Source: Chlorobium sp.
GTDB lineage: Bacteria > Bacteroidota > Chlorobiia > Chlorobiales > Chlorobiaceae
Assembly (NCBI GenBank): GCA_028277485.1
Contig: JANQGE010000010.1
Coordinates: 1-64,000 of the forward strand
Direction: 5' to 3'
Length of the DNA stretch: 64,000 nt
Made by a program: the position numbers and the translations under genes
Part shown: positions 41,519 to 50,646 of the stretch, piece after piece
Numbering within the stretch: position 1 is the first letter of the stretch
Layout: each line of letters starts with the position of its first letter
The notes under the pieces: generated by a model
Databases searched by the model: none
What the model was told of the DNA's origin: nothing
Seen by the model: the letters and a program-made list of their open reading frames with translations, nothing else

Positions 41519-41912
41519 CGCTGCTTGACATTGAACAAAAATTCTCGTTTTTCAGAAAGTCCGATGGTATGATCAGGGTCTCAAAACGGGTTGTGATTTC
41601 TCGTTTTGAATCTCTTTCTGTTTTAGCGTGTTGCCAGGTAAATTCATTATGCTTTAATAATACTTTTATTTTTCTTTTTTTGTGCTCAAATTCTCTTTGG
41701 CACGTTCCTTGCCCTAACATTAATTAGTGTTATTAAAGGACACTTCTATTAATTGTCATGAACGATTCGAGTGCAAGGAGAACGGAGCGCAGAAACCCTT
41801 TCTTATCCGATCAACGATGCAATTGAATCGGGGAATAAATAGAGGTGCTTTGAAGTTCCAAGCCTCACGCCCGTGAGGTTGAGCAGGTGGAATGGGGGAC
41901 GCTTGCTCGAAG
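41519..41912. other. Intergenic, with repeat
   Basis: 394 bp between aguA and the exonuclease gene. AT-rich; contains the MITE at 41738 and no convincing gene. Confidence 0.5.
41738..41850 (-). repeat. MITE-like element, about 112-bp form
   Basis: GGACACTTCTATTAATTGTC at the left, AATAAATAGAGGTGCT at the right; ends somewhat decayed. Contains GTGCAAGGAGAACGGAGCGC and GAAACCCTTTCTTATCCGAT, the short-centre variant, shared with the copy at 58043. Confidence 0.75.
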
Positions 41913-41942
41913 AAAGCGGTCAGTATGGCCGCTTTTTTTTTA
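41913..41942 (+). terminator. Intrinsic terminator after aguA
   Basis: AAAGCGG-TCAGTATGG-CCGCTTT followed by a run of T to 41941. Serves plus-strand transcripts (aguA) and converges on the exonuclease gene. Confidence 0.75.
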
Positions 41943-42497
41943 CAACAGTTTTGCTAACAGCCGGCGGGTTGCGCGTATGTCGGAAATCGCGTCATGAGCT
42001 TCGAGCTGGATGCCGTAATGACGGCAAACAGTTTCGAGCTTGTAATCCGGCAAGCTCAATGCTCCGCTGAAATCTTTCATGAAAAGTAGCGGAAGAGGGT
42101 CGAGCCTTCTCCAGTTCACATATGAGCCTATCCCGTACTTGTCTCCGTGAAGCCTGAACCAGCTTTGCAGGAAGTCAAGGTCGAAGTGTACGTTGTATCC
42201 GGCCGGATAACATTTGTCTTCCCGGTCATATGGTTCAATGTGCCGGTCGAGGAATTGCCTGAATTCAAGAAACGCCTCGTAACTGCTCGTCCTGTGCTGA
42301 AGTTCCGCCCTGCTTGTTTTGTTTATCAGCAATGCCTGGTCGTCGATGTCAGCACCCTCGTGAGGAGCACATTCCAGCTTGAGCTCTTCGGCAACGACTC
42401 CGGAAATTTCCATGATCGCGCCTATCTGGATAATGCCGTGTCTTGCCGGATTGATTCCGGTTGTTTCAACGTCGATGTAGAGTACTTTTTTACTCAT
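41940..42497 (-). CDS. DnaQ-like 3'-5' exonuclease
   Basis: 185 aa, DEDDh family: Exo I DVETTG, Exo II YNVHFDLDFLQ, Exo III HDAISDIRATRRLLAKL. Single domain, no OB or GIY extra. Possibly proofreading or RNA-trimming (oligoribonuclease/RNase T-like) nuclease; substrate unclear. ATG at 42497; converges with the aguA terminator. Confidence 0.85.
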   Translation of the reverse strand: MSKKVLYIDVETTGINPARHGIIQIGAIMEISGVVAEELKLECAPHEGADIDDQALLINKTSRAELQHRTSSYEAFLEFRQFLDRHIEPYDREDKCYPAGYNVHFDLDFLQSWFRLHGDKYGIGSYVNWRRLDPLPLLFMKDFSGALSLPDYKLETVCRHYGIQLEAHDAISDIRATRRLLAKLL

Positions 42498-42630
42498 TTG
42501 AAGGCTCCATGAACAGTATTGGGCCGGGGTTTTCCCTGATGATCGTCAGGAAAGCGGCCGAGATGCAGTAAGGTGGAAAAAAGGTTGACCTGTAAGACCT
42601 GTGTACTTTGTCCCGGAGGTGTCCTGTTCG

Positions 42631-44235
42631 TTACTGTGCTTCAGCGGGAGCGGCACAGGATACCTCCTGCGTATTGAACAGGTAGTAGTTGATGCTGTCG
42701 TTCAACGCCTGAAGACTGGCGTCAATGATGTTGGTTGAGACGCCGACGGTTGACCATGTCGAGTGGCCGTCACTGGTTTCTATGAGCACCCGCACCTTGG
42801 CGCTGGTTCCTTTTTTTTCTTCAAGTACGCGAACCTTGTAATCGACAAGCCTGATGTTCCGGATGGCAGGGTAAAATCCCCGCAGAACCTTGCGCAGTGC
42901 CCTGTCAAGAGCGTTAACCGGGCCGTCGCCGTCAGCAGCGGTCATCTCGATTTCATCGTTCACTTCGATTTTCAGGATTGCCTGGTCAACCGGTTCGCGG
43001 CTTTTGCCTGACTCGATGTGAACTTTCGACTCGAGCACTTCAAAGAAAGGCTTGAACTGACCCAGTTCATGACGAAGCAGCAGCTCGAAAGAAGCTTCTG
43101 CGACATCAAACTGGAATCCTTCATATTCGAGTTTTTTAATACGCTGAACGATTTTCTTGAACAGTTCTCCGTTATCCGGTAATGCTATCCCGAGTTCTTT
43201 AGCCTTGTAGCGGATGTTGCTTTGCCCTGCAAGTTCGGATACAAGCACCCGCTGACGGTTGCCCACGGTTTTGGGGTCGATATGTTCGTACAGAGAGCTC
43301 TCCTTGAGAACCGCACTGACGTGAATGCCGCCCTTGTGGGCAAACGCTGATTTCCCCACGAACGGTGCACGGTTGTCAGGGGGAAGGTTCAGCAGCTCGT
43401 AAACAAAGTTTGAAAGTGAAGTGAGCTGGTTCAGCTTCAGCTTGTGATGAAAACGGCCGTTGAGCTTCAAGATAACGTTCGGAATGACGCTGATAAGGTT
43501 TACGTTACCACACCGTTCTCCAATGCCGTTGATGGTGCCCTGCACATGCACTGCACCTGCTCGCAATGCAGAAAGTGTGTTGGCGACCGCAACATCCGTA
43601 TCGTTGTGCGTGTGTATGCCGACCGGGGTGCTGATGGACGAAACAACTTGCTTGACGATGTCATATATCTCGTGGGGCATCGTGCCGCCATTGGTGTCGC
43701 AAAGAACAAGACGACTGGCGCCTGCATCCTCGGCTGAGCGGAGCATGCTTGTGGCGAACGCCGGGTTGTCCTTGTAGCCGTCAAAAAAATGCTCTGCATC
43801 GAACAGCACTTCACGTCCACGGTTTTTCAGGAAACGAACCGATTTAAAAATCAGTCCGGCATTTTCTTCATCATTCAAGCCCAGCCCTTTTGCGGAGTGC
43901 GCTTTCCAGGTTTTGCCGAAAATGGTGATAACCGGAGTTTCCGATTTTAAAAGACCGATGAGATTGGGGTCGTTGTCGATATTGTCCGGCTTCCTCGCAG
44001 TTGAGCCAAAAGCGCAGAGTCTGGCATTTTTAAGCTGCAGGTGCAATGCCCTGCGGAAAAATTCCTCGTCTTTTGGATTGCTGCTTGGCCATCCTCCCTC
44101 AATGTAATCAACACCGAACTCATCGAGTTTTTCAGTAATAAGCAGCTTGTCCTGGACGGAAAGGGTTATTTTTTCCCCCTGGGTGCCGTCCCGGAGTGTT
44201 GTGTCATACAGTTCGATGGCGCTTCTGTTCTTCAT
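42631..44235 (-). CDS. cimA: Citramalate synthase
   Basis: 534 aa from ATG 44235 (AAGGAAC upstream; TTG 44256 is an alternative). HMGL-like domain: ELYDTTLRDGTQGEKITLSV, EGGWPSSNPKDEEF, GIHTHNDTDVAVANTL, then a linker and the C-terminal allosteric domain with DGDGPVNALDRALRKVLRGF. It condenses pyruvate and acetyl-CoA to citramalate, giving a threonine-independent isoleucine route. Last gene of the branched-chain cluster. Confidence 0.93.
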   Translation of the reverse strand: MKNRSAIELYDTTLRDGTQGEKITLSVQDKLLITEKLDEFGVDYIEGGWPSSNPKDEEFFRRALHLQLKNARLCAFGSTARKPDNIDNDPNLIGLLKSETPVITIFGKTWKAHSAKGLGLNDEENAGLIFKSVRFLKNRGREVLFDAEHFFDGYKDNPAFATSMLRSAEDAGASRLVLCDTNGGTMPHEIYDIVKQVVSSISTPVGIHTHNDTDVAVANTLSALRAGAVHVQGTINGIGERCGNVNLISVIPNVILKLNGRFHHKLKLNQLTSLSNFVYELLNLPPDNRAPFVGKSAFAHKGGIHVSAVLKESSLYEHIDPKTVGNRQRVLVSELAGQSNIRYKAKELGIALPDNGELFKKIVQRIKKLEYEGFQFDVAEASFELLLRHELGQFKPFFEVLESKVHIESGKSREPVDQAILKIEVNDEIEMTAADGDGPVNALDRALRKVLRGFYPAIRNIRLVDYKVRVLEEKKGTSAKVRVLIETSDGHSTWSTVGVSTNIIDASLQALNDSINYYLFNTQEVSCAAPAEAQ

Positions 44236-44282
44236 GTCTGTTGCTGTTCCTTGCAATGGGCGATCAATAAAGAAAACCCGAA

Positions 44283-44846
44283 TCAGGAGTTCATAAGATT
44301 TTCCTGTCTGGCATAGGCGAAGATGCCTCCGGCCATGACAATATTGTAAACGTCACCAAGCGGTTTAAGCGTATAGGTGACCTCCTGTGTCAGGTTTGTG
44401 ATAGTGTTGTTTTCAATATCGATTTTCAGTTCATCGCCTGTCAGCACGGTTTTGTTGAGTTGCTCGGCAGTCTCGTAAGGTATAACAAATCCACCGTCTA
44501 CACAGTTGCGATAGAATATCCTTGCATATGATTCAGCGACGATCGCTTTCGCTCCGGCAACCTGAAGGGCGAACGGAGCATGTTCACGTGAGGAGCCGCA
44601 ACCGAAATTGGGGCCCCCTATGATGATCGAATACTCTGACTGGAACTTTCCCTCTTCAACAAAGGGACGGCTGCCTTCGGGAAGTCCTGTTTCTGCAATC
44701 GGTACGCCCGAGAGGGCATACTTGCCGTAGAGCTTGACCTCTTCGGGATCCGAAAGACTGTATACCAGATGCTCGGCTGGGATGATCTGGTCGGTATCGA
44801 TGTTTTTGCCCAACACGTAGGCTTTTCCCTGTATAATGCTGTCCAT
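44283..44846 (-). CDS. leuD: 3-isopropylmalate/citramalate isomerase small subunit
   Basis: 187 aa. KNIDTDQIIPAEHLVYSLSD near the start and the conserved GGPNFGCGSSREHAPFALQ loop. Forms the aconitase-like complex with LeuC, serving both leucine and citramalate isomerisation. The 288-bp gap upstream separates it from leuC, so it may have its own promoter. Confidence 0.96.
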   Translation of the reverse strand: MDSIIQGKAYVLGKNIDTDQIIPAEHLVYSLSDPEEVKLYGKYALSGVPIAETGLPEGSRPFVEEGKFQSEYSIIIGGPNFGCGSSREHAPFALQVAGAKAIVAESYARIFYRNCVDGGFVIPYETAEQLNKTVLTGDELKIDIENNTITNLTQEVTYTLKPLGDVYNIVMAGGIFAYARQENLMNS

Positions 44847-45134
44847 AATGTTTGTGCTTTGAATATTAGCTGTCCGGTTATCTGAGACCTAATTTGAGCG
44901 ATTGTTCGAGCATGCCGGAGATGCAAGGCACAGGGGGATGCAGCTGTAGTGAACTACCGCAAGCTCCCTGTAACGAAGTAGATCCGGTGTGATCGGCAAT
45001 CCCGAAGGGGTTCAAATTGTGCGATCTTTCTTTTTTTCTCTTTTGTATTGACAGAAGCAGGATTTTGTTGTGTCTCATAGCTTATAAGTATTCCTTTTCT
45101 ATCTAAAATTAATAGATTGCAAAATTTGAGACGC
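44847..45134. other. leuC-leuD intergenic region
   Basis: 288 bp. On the minus strand it has a purine-rich beginning and a GC-rich middle (44900-45010). There are short inverted repeats such as CCCGAAGGGG but no strong terminator or leader peptide. No gene seen. Confidence 0.45.
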
Positions 45135-46433
45135 TCATCTTAGGAACTCTCTCGGATCAGTTAACTTCCCGGTGATTGCCGATGCTGCAGCGGTCAGCGG
45201 AGAAGCAAGGCAGACCCCTGCTTTTTTGCTGCCCATTCGACCCGGAAAGTTTCTGTTTGTTGTCGAAACGACAAGGTCATTGTCTTCCGAGCGCCCGAAA
45301 GTGTCCGAAGGACCGCCCAGACAGGCCGCACATGACGGCGGGGCAATCGTACAGCCTGCATCTTCGAGGATTTTTATGATCGAATGGCCGTCGAATTGCT
45401 CTGTTTCAAGGCTTTGAGCAGCTTCTACTGTCGCGGGTACGATATTTGTCGGTACGGAAACCTTGTTTCCTTTCAAGATTTTTGCCGCCATCACAAAATC
45501 GCTCAACTTGCCTCCCGTGCAGGAGCCGATATATGATTTCGTGATTCGGGTGTCCTGAACGCTCCGAACAGTAGCACGGTTATCCGGGCTGTGCGGCATG
45601 GCTACTACCGGCTCGAGTTCTTCTGTTTTGTAGCGGTAGATGCTGTGATACTCTGCATCCGGATCACTGTTGAAAATTTCATACGGTTTTCCGGTTCTTT
45701 CCCTGACATAGGCCTCGGTGACACTGTCTGCAGCAATGATGCCGTTCATGCCTCCGGCCTCGATAGCCATGTTGGTAAGGGTCATACGCTCTTCCATCGG
45801 CATTGAATACACCGCCGGGCCATCGAACTCCATCGCCCGGTAGGTTGCCCCGTCGGTACCGATATCACCCAGGATCTGCAGGATGAGGTCTTTTGCCGCG
45901 AGGTAGTCCGGCATTTGGCCTTCAAAGATGAACTTCATTGATTCGGGGACCTTTTCCCAGATTTTTCCTGTACCGAGAATGAAGGCTGCATCGGTGTTGC
46001 CGATTCCCGTGCCGAACATGCCGAACGCACCCGATGTGCAGGTGTGCGAGTCGGTACCGAAAAGAACCGTGCCGGGAAGATTGTATCCTTCCTGGGCAAG
46101 GGCGACATGACAAACCCCTTTGTAGCGGTCGGTCCCTACATCGTGATGATTGGGAAGGTCATGTTCTTCGGCGAACTGCCGAAGCAGGTCGATGTTGCGG
46201 CGTGCGTGCTCGTTCTCGGTGAAGATGTAATGGTCGGGCAGTATGACGACTTTCTCGGGATCCCATACCTTTGCGCCGGGGCCGAATTTTTCCCTGAATA
46301 TGTCGAAAGTCGGGGGACCGCATACGTCATGGGTCAGCAGGATGTCGACATTGAGCCATACACTCTCGCCTGCTTCGACAAATTTGCGCCCGGCAGCCTT
46401 TGCGAGGATTTTCTGCGTTATCGTTTGTGCCAT
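45135..46433 (-). CDS. leuC: 3-isopropylmalate/citramalate isomerase large subunit
   Basis: 432 aa. [4Fe-4S] ligands in YIGSCTGGKLSDF and PPSCAACLGGPSD; substrate motifs HDVCGPPTFDIF, GTDSHTCTSGAFG. ATG 46433 lies 5 bp after the leuA stop. Works with LeuD. Confidence 0.97.
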   Translation of the reverse strand: MAQTITQKILAKAAGRKFVEAGESVWLNVDILLTHDVCGPPTFDIFREKFGPGAKVWDPEKVVILPDHYIFTENEHARRNIDLLRQFAEEHDLPNHHDVGTDRYKGVCHVALAQEGYNLPGTVLFGTDSHTCTSGAFGMFGTGIGNTDAAFILGTGKIWEKVPESMKFIFEGQMPDYLAAKDLILQILGDIGTDGATYRAMEFDGPAVYSMPMEERMTLTNMAIEAGGMNGIIAADSVTEAYVRERTGKPYEIFNSDPDAEYHSIYRYKTEELEPVVAMPHSPDNRATVRSVQDTRITKSYIGSCTGGKLSDFVMAAKILKGNKVSVPTNIVPATVEAAQSLETEQFDGHSIIKILEDAGCTIAPPSCAACLGGPSDTFGRSEDNDLVVSTTNRNFPGRMGSKKAGVCLASPLTAAASAITGKLTDPREFLR

Positions 46434-46438
46434 GATCG

Positions 46439-48007
46439 TTATATCCCGTTATCGATTGTTTTGTTGTTGTCATGTTCTTTTGAATCCTGCCTGAGACTCA
46501 GTGCCTGCAGATATGCTTTGGCACTTGCTTCGATGATATCGGTTGAAACACCACGCCCGGTGAAAAGTTGTTCACCATCCTTGAGCCTGACGGTTGCTTC
46601 TCCAAGTGCCTGACGGCCTGCGGTCGTTGAGCGCACCGAGTAGGAGTAAAGCAGTGAGCCAAGGCTCAGCGCCCGTTCGATTGCCTTGAAACATGCATCG
46701 ACTGGACCGTCTCCCGTTGACGATTCTTCATAGGTGGCGCCTTTGACCTTGATGCGTACCGTTGCGGTGGGAATTGAAGCCGTTCCGCTGTTGACATGCA
46801 GGTAATCGAGCTCAAGCGGTTCAAGCGGTTTGTTCAGCTCGTCGCCCATGAGCACTCTCAGGTCGTCATCGTAAATCTCCTTTTTCTTGTCGGCTATCGA
46901 CAAAAACCGCTCATAGACTTTCTCCAGTTCGGCACCGGTAACCTTGTAACCCAGTGAGCTGAGCCTTGCCTGTAGCCCATGCTTGCCTGAATGACGTCCC
47001 AGGACAATGGTCGTCTGCGGAACGCCGACGGATTCAGGGGTCATGACCTCGTAAGTCTGCCGGTTTTTCAGCATGCCGTCCTGGTGTATGCCCGACTCAT
47101 GGGCAAACGCATTGTCGCCGACGATCGCCTTGTTCGGCTGGATAATCAGGCCGGTAAACGAAGAGACCATTCGGCTGGTGTTGAAAATCTCTTCGGTAAT
47201 GATGTCGGTATAATAGTTGTGCAGATCGCTTCGCACTTTCAGCGCCATGACAATCTCTTCGAGGGAGGCATTGCCAGCTCTCTCGCCTATGCCGTTGATC
47301 GAACACTCGGCCTGTCTCGCTCCGTTTTCAACGGAACTGAGCGTATTTGCCACGGCAAGTCCAAGGTCATTGTGACAGTGGACGCTGATGATCGCGCGGT
47401 CGATGTTGGCAACCCGCTGCTTCAGGTCGGCGATTTTCCTGCCGAATTCCGATGGCCAGGTATACCCTGTGGTATCGGGTATGTTCACCGTAGTAGCACC
47501 CGCGTCGATAACCGCTTCGATAACTTCTGCAAGATACCCGGGGTCGGTTCTTCCGGCATCTTCCGCGGAAAACTCTACATCGTCCGTAAAGGTTTTGGCG
47601 TAGCTGACTGCGTCGACAGCCATCCTCAGAACAGCCCGCTGTTTTTCCCCGAGCGTTTTTCCGTACCGATCGTGGCCGAACTTGCCTAAGATGTGGATAT
47701 CCGAGGTACTGATGAAGGTGTGGATTCTCGGGTATCTGGCGTCCCGCAGAGCGTCATGGGCACTTTTTATATCGCGTTCTACCGCCCTGCAAAGCGCAGC
47801 GACGGTTTTGCCGGATTCTTCGCTGACCTGCCGCACGGCCTCGAGCTGAAGCGGAGAAGACGCGGGAAACCCGGCTTCAATGATATCGACATTGAGCTTT
47901 TCAAGCTGCCGGGCTATCTCTACCTTTTCCTGCAGGTTCAGAGAGGCGCCTGGAGACTGTTCCCCGTCACGCAAGGTGGTATCAAATATGAGGACCTTGT
48001 CTTTCAC
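46439..48007 (-). CDS. leuA: 2-isopropylmalate synthase
   Basis: 522 aa, LeuA type 1. FDTTLRDGEQSPGASLNLQE, EAGFPASS, SVHCHNDLGLAVANTL, GERAGNASLEEIVMALK and a C-terminal leucine-binding regulatory domain with DGPVDACFKAIERAL. First committed step of leucine synthesis, feedback inhibited by leucine as the family is. Paralogous to cimA in the same cluster. Confidence 0.97.
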   Translation of the reverse strand: MKDKVLIFDTTLRDGEQSPGASLNLQEKVEIARQLEKLNVDIIEAGFPASSPLQLEAVRQVSEESGKTVAALCRAVERDIKSAHDALRDARYPRIHTFISTSDIHILGKFGHDRYGKTLGEKQRAVLRMAVDAVSYAKTFTDDVEFSAEDAGRTDPGYLAEVIEAVIDAGATTVNIPDTTGYTWPSEFGRKIADLKQRVANIDRAIISVHCHNDLGLAVANTLSSVENGARQAECSINGIGERAGNASLEEIVMALKVRSDLHNYYTDIITEEIFNTSRMVSSFTGLIIQPNKAIVGDNAFAHESGIHQDGMLKNRQTYEVMTPESVGVPQTTIVLGRHSGKHGLQARLSSLGYKVTGAELEKVYERFLSIADKKKEIYDDDLRVLMGDELNKPLEPLELDYLHVNSGTASIPTATVRIKVKGATYEESSTGDGPVDACFKAIERALSLGSLLYSYSVRSTTAGRQALGEATVRLKDGEQLFTGRGVSTDIIEASAKAYLQALSLRQDSKEHDNNKTIDNGI

Positions 48008-48024
48008 GCTTCATCCATTGATGG

Positions 48025-49086
48025 TTACGATGTCTTCAAGCTTGCAGTGACAGCATCGGTTATTTCAGTTGTCGATACAATCCTGTCGCCCGCGTTGGCA
48101 ATGTCTGCGGTACGCATGCCCGATTCAAGGACCTTTTCAATAGCCCGGTATATTTCGTCGGCGATATGCTGCATGGAAAAACTGTGCTCGAACATCATGG
48201 CGACCGATGCGATGGTTGCAATGGGATTTGCCTTGTTCTGCCCCGCGATATCGGGCGCGCTGCCGTGAATCGGTTCATACAGGGCATGTTCGCTTCCAAT
48301 GCTGGCAGAGGGAAGCATGCCGAGGCTGCCGGTGATCATGCCGGAAATGTCGCTGAGGATATCGCCAAAAAGGTTTTTGGTGACAATGACATCGAACTGC
48401 TTTGGGTCACGGACAATCTGCATTGCAGCATTGTCAACATACATGTCGGTCACTTCAACCTCCGGGAAGTCTTTATGCACCTCATGCACCATGTTTCTCC
48501 AAAACTGTGAACATTCCAGCACGTTGGCCTTGTCGATGGAAACAAGCCGCTTTTTGCGTTTCATGGCTGTTTCAAAACCAAGGCGTGCGATGCGCTCGAC
48601 CTCGTATTTTTCATACACCATGGTATTCCAGCCTTTGTTATCATCATAACCTCTGGGCTGGCCGAAGTAAATGCCGCCCGTCAGTTCCCTGATGACCATG
48701 AAGTCCGTCCCGGAAAGGATTTCCGGTTTGAGCGATGATGCATCGACCAGTGCGCCGTAAACTTTTGCCGGACGGAAGTTCGCAAAGAGCCCGAGCTCCT
48801 TGCGAATTTTGAGAAGTGCGGCTTCCGGTTTTTTCTCGTGCGGGAGGTTTTCCCATTTCGGGCCGCCTACGGCGCCAAGCAGAACCGAGTCGCAGTTTTT
48901 GCATGCTGCGAGGGTTTCGTCGGTAAGCATTTCTCCGTGTACATCATATGACGCTCCGCCGAAGAGGTGTTCCTCGATTGATATTTCCAGGCCGTGTTTT
49001 TCCTCCAATACATCGATGACCTGTACAGCACTGGCGACAACTTCCGGTCCGATGCCGTCACCTGGTAAGGAAACTATTGTAAACAT
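48025..49086 (-). CDS. leuB: 3-isopropylmalate dehydrogenase
   Basis: 353 aa from ATG 49086 (FTIVSLPGDGIGPEVVAS). The frame continues upstream through the ilvC stop region to 49239 and is rejected. LLGAVGGPKW, VRELTGGIYFG, EPIHGSAPDIAGQNKANP identify the family. Oxidatively decarboxylates isopropylmalate. Lies 38 bp after ilvC. Confidence 0.96.
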   Translation of the reverse strand: MFTIVSLPGDGIGPEVVASAVQVIDVLEEKHGLEISIEEHLFGGASYDVHGEMLTDETLAACKNCDSVLLGAVGGPKWENLPHEKKPEAALLKIRKELGLFANFRPAKVYGALVDASSLKPEILSGTDFMVIRELTGGIYFGQPRGYDDNKGWNTMVYEKYEVERIARLGFETAMKRKKRLVSIDKANVLECSQFWRNMVHEVHKDFPEVEVTDMYVDNAAMQIVRDPKQFDVIVTKNLFGDILSDISGMITGSLGMLPSASIGSEHALYEPIHGSAPDIAGQNKANPIATIASVAMMFEHSFSMQHIADEIYRAIEKVLESGMRTADIANAGDRIVSTTEITDAVTASLKTS

Positions 49087-49124
49087 TCGTTTTGATTTTT
49101 CCGGGTTGATTGCTTTGGCCAACA

Positions 49125-50117
49125 TTACTTGTTCAGAAGCCAGCTCATCATGTCGCGGAGCTTTCCGCCGACTTTCTCGATCGGATGACCGGCATTGGAC
49201 TCGCGCAACTGTTTCATGTTCGGATAGCCGGAGTTGCACTCGTCAATAAACTCTTTTGCAAAACTGCCATCCTGAACCTCTTCGAGGATTCTTTTCATCT
49301 CGGCTTTGACGGCAGGGGTAATGACCCGGGGTCCGCGTGTCATGCCTCCATACTCGGCGGTGTCACTGACGGAATAGTTCATGCGTGAAAGGCCGCCTTC
49401 ATAGTAAAGATCGACGATGAGTTTCAGTTCGTGCATACATTCGAAATAGGCAAGTTCCGTCGGGTAACCGCCTTCAACAAGGGTTTCAAAACCGGCCTTG
49501 ATAAGTTCGGCCGAACCTCCGCACAGGACAGCCTGTTCCCCGAAGAGATCGGTTTCCGTCTCATCCTTGAATGTTGTTTCGATAACGCCGGCTTTCGTGC
49601 CGCCGAGGCCTTTTGCCCATGCTAGCGCCTGTTGCTTCGTGTCGCCGGTGTAGTCCTGATAAACAGCGATAAGGCATGGAACCCCGTTGCCCTGCGTAAA
49701 GGTCCGCCGAACAAGATGACCGGGGCTTTTCGGTGCGATCATCATAACGTTCACGGTTTCGGGAGGAACAATTTGACGGTAATGAATATTGAAACCGTGA
49801 GCGAATGCAAGGGTGTTGCCCTCTACAAGGTTCGGTGCGATTTCCGTCTCATAGATGCTTTTCTGATACTGGTCGGGGAGAAGAACCATAACGATGTTTG
49901 CCCATTGTACCGCATCGGCTATTGTATTGACCTCCAGGCCGTTTTCCCGTGCTTTGATGCAGGAGGAACTGTCCGCTCTCAGGCCGACGCAGACATTCAG
50001 GCCGCTCTCTTTAAGGTTCAGGGCGTGAGCGTGGCCCTGGCTGCCGTAACCAAGAACGGCGATATTTTTTCCCTGCAGGTATTTCAGGTCCGCATCCTGT
50101 TCGTAGTAAACGTTCAT
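49125..50117 (-). CDS. ilvC: Ketol-acid reductoisomerase
   Basis: 330 aa, class I. NADPH site AVLGYGSQGHAHALNLKESG, catalytic IAPKSPGHLVRRTF, GLGGTKAGVIETTFKDETET, YFECMHELKLIVDLYYEGG. Makes dihydroxy acids for Val, Ile and pantothenate. Confidence 0.98.
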   Translation of the reverse strand: MNVYYEQDADLKYLQGKNIAVLGYGSQGHAHALNLKESGLNVCVGLRADSSSCIKARENGLEVNTIADAVQWANIVMVLLPDQYQKSIYETEIAPNLVEGNTLAFAHGFNIHYRQIVPPETVNVMMIAPKSPGHLVRRTFTQGNGVPCLIAVYQDYTGDTKQQALAWAKGLGGTKAGVIETTFKDETETDLFGEQAVLCGGSAELIKAGFETLVEGGYPTELAYFECMHELKLIVDLYYEGGLSRMNYSVSDTAEYGGMTRGPRVITPAVKAEMKRILEEVQDGSFAKEFIDECNSGYPNMKQLRESNAGHPIEKVGGKLRDMMSWLLNK

Positions 50118-50158
50118 GTGCTCTATACTTTGAGGTTACGTGAAAAAAGATCGAAAGC

Positions 50159-50638
50159 TCAGCTCTCGCCACGGGTCATTGCTACCGTGCCGGAGCGGGC
50201 GATTTCCCTGATGCCGAGGGGCCTGAACATGTCGATGGTTGTATTGATCTTGTCCGGTGAACCGACGACCTCAATAGTAATGGATTTTTGTTTTATATCC
50301 ACGACTTTTGCCTTAAAAACATTGATCAGTTCGAAAAGCTCCTGCTGGGACTGTTTGCCCAGCTTCAGGGTCATCAGGAGCAGCTCTCGTGATACGTGCG
50401 GCTTGTGTGTTACATCGACGACCTTTAACGTGTCGACAAGCCGGTTAAGCTGCTTGAGTATCTGGCTGATAATTCTGTCGTCACCTCTGGTTACAATGGT
50501 CATACGGGATATTTCGTTGTCCTCGGTTTCACCGATGGAAATGCTTTCAAGGTTAAACCCCCGTGCGCTGAACATGGACGCGACCCTGTTGAGGGTGCCG
50601 AATTTGTTTTCAACCAGTACGGATATGATATGTTTCAT
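50159..50638 (-). CDS. ilvN: Acetolactate synthase regulatory subunit
   Basis: 159 aa, ACT domain KHIISVLVENKFGTLNRVAS plus C-terminal ALS_ss domain. Binds valine and gives feedback control of IlvB. 8 bp after ilvB. Confidence 0.96.
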   Translation of the reverse strand: MKHIISVLVENKFGTLNRVASMFSARGFNLESISIGETEDNEISRMTIVTRGDDRIISQILKQLNRLVDTLKVVDVTHKPHVSRELLLMTLKLGKQSQQELFELINVFKAKVVDIKQKSITIEVVGSPDKINTTIDMFRPLGIREIARSGTVAMTRGES

Positions 50639-50646
50639 AGCTTCAG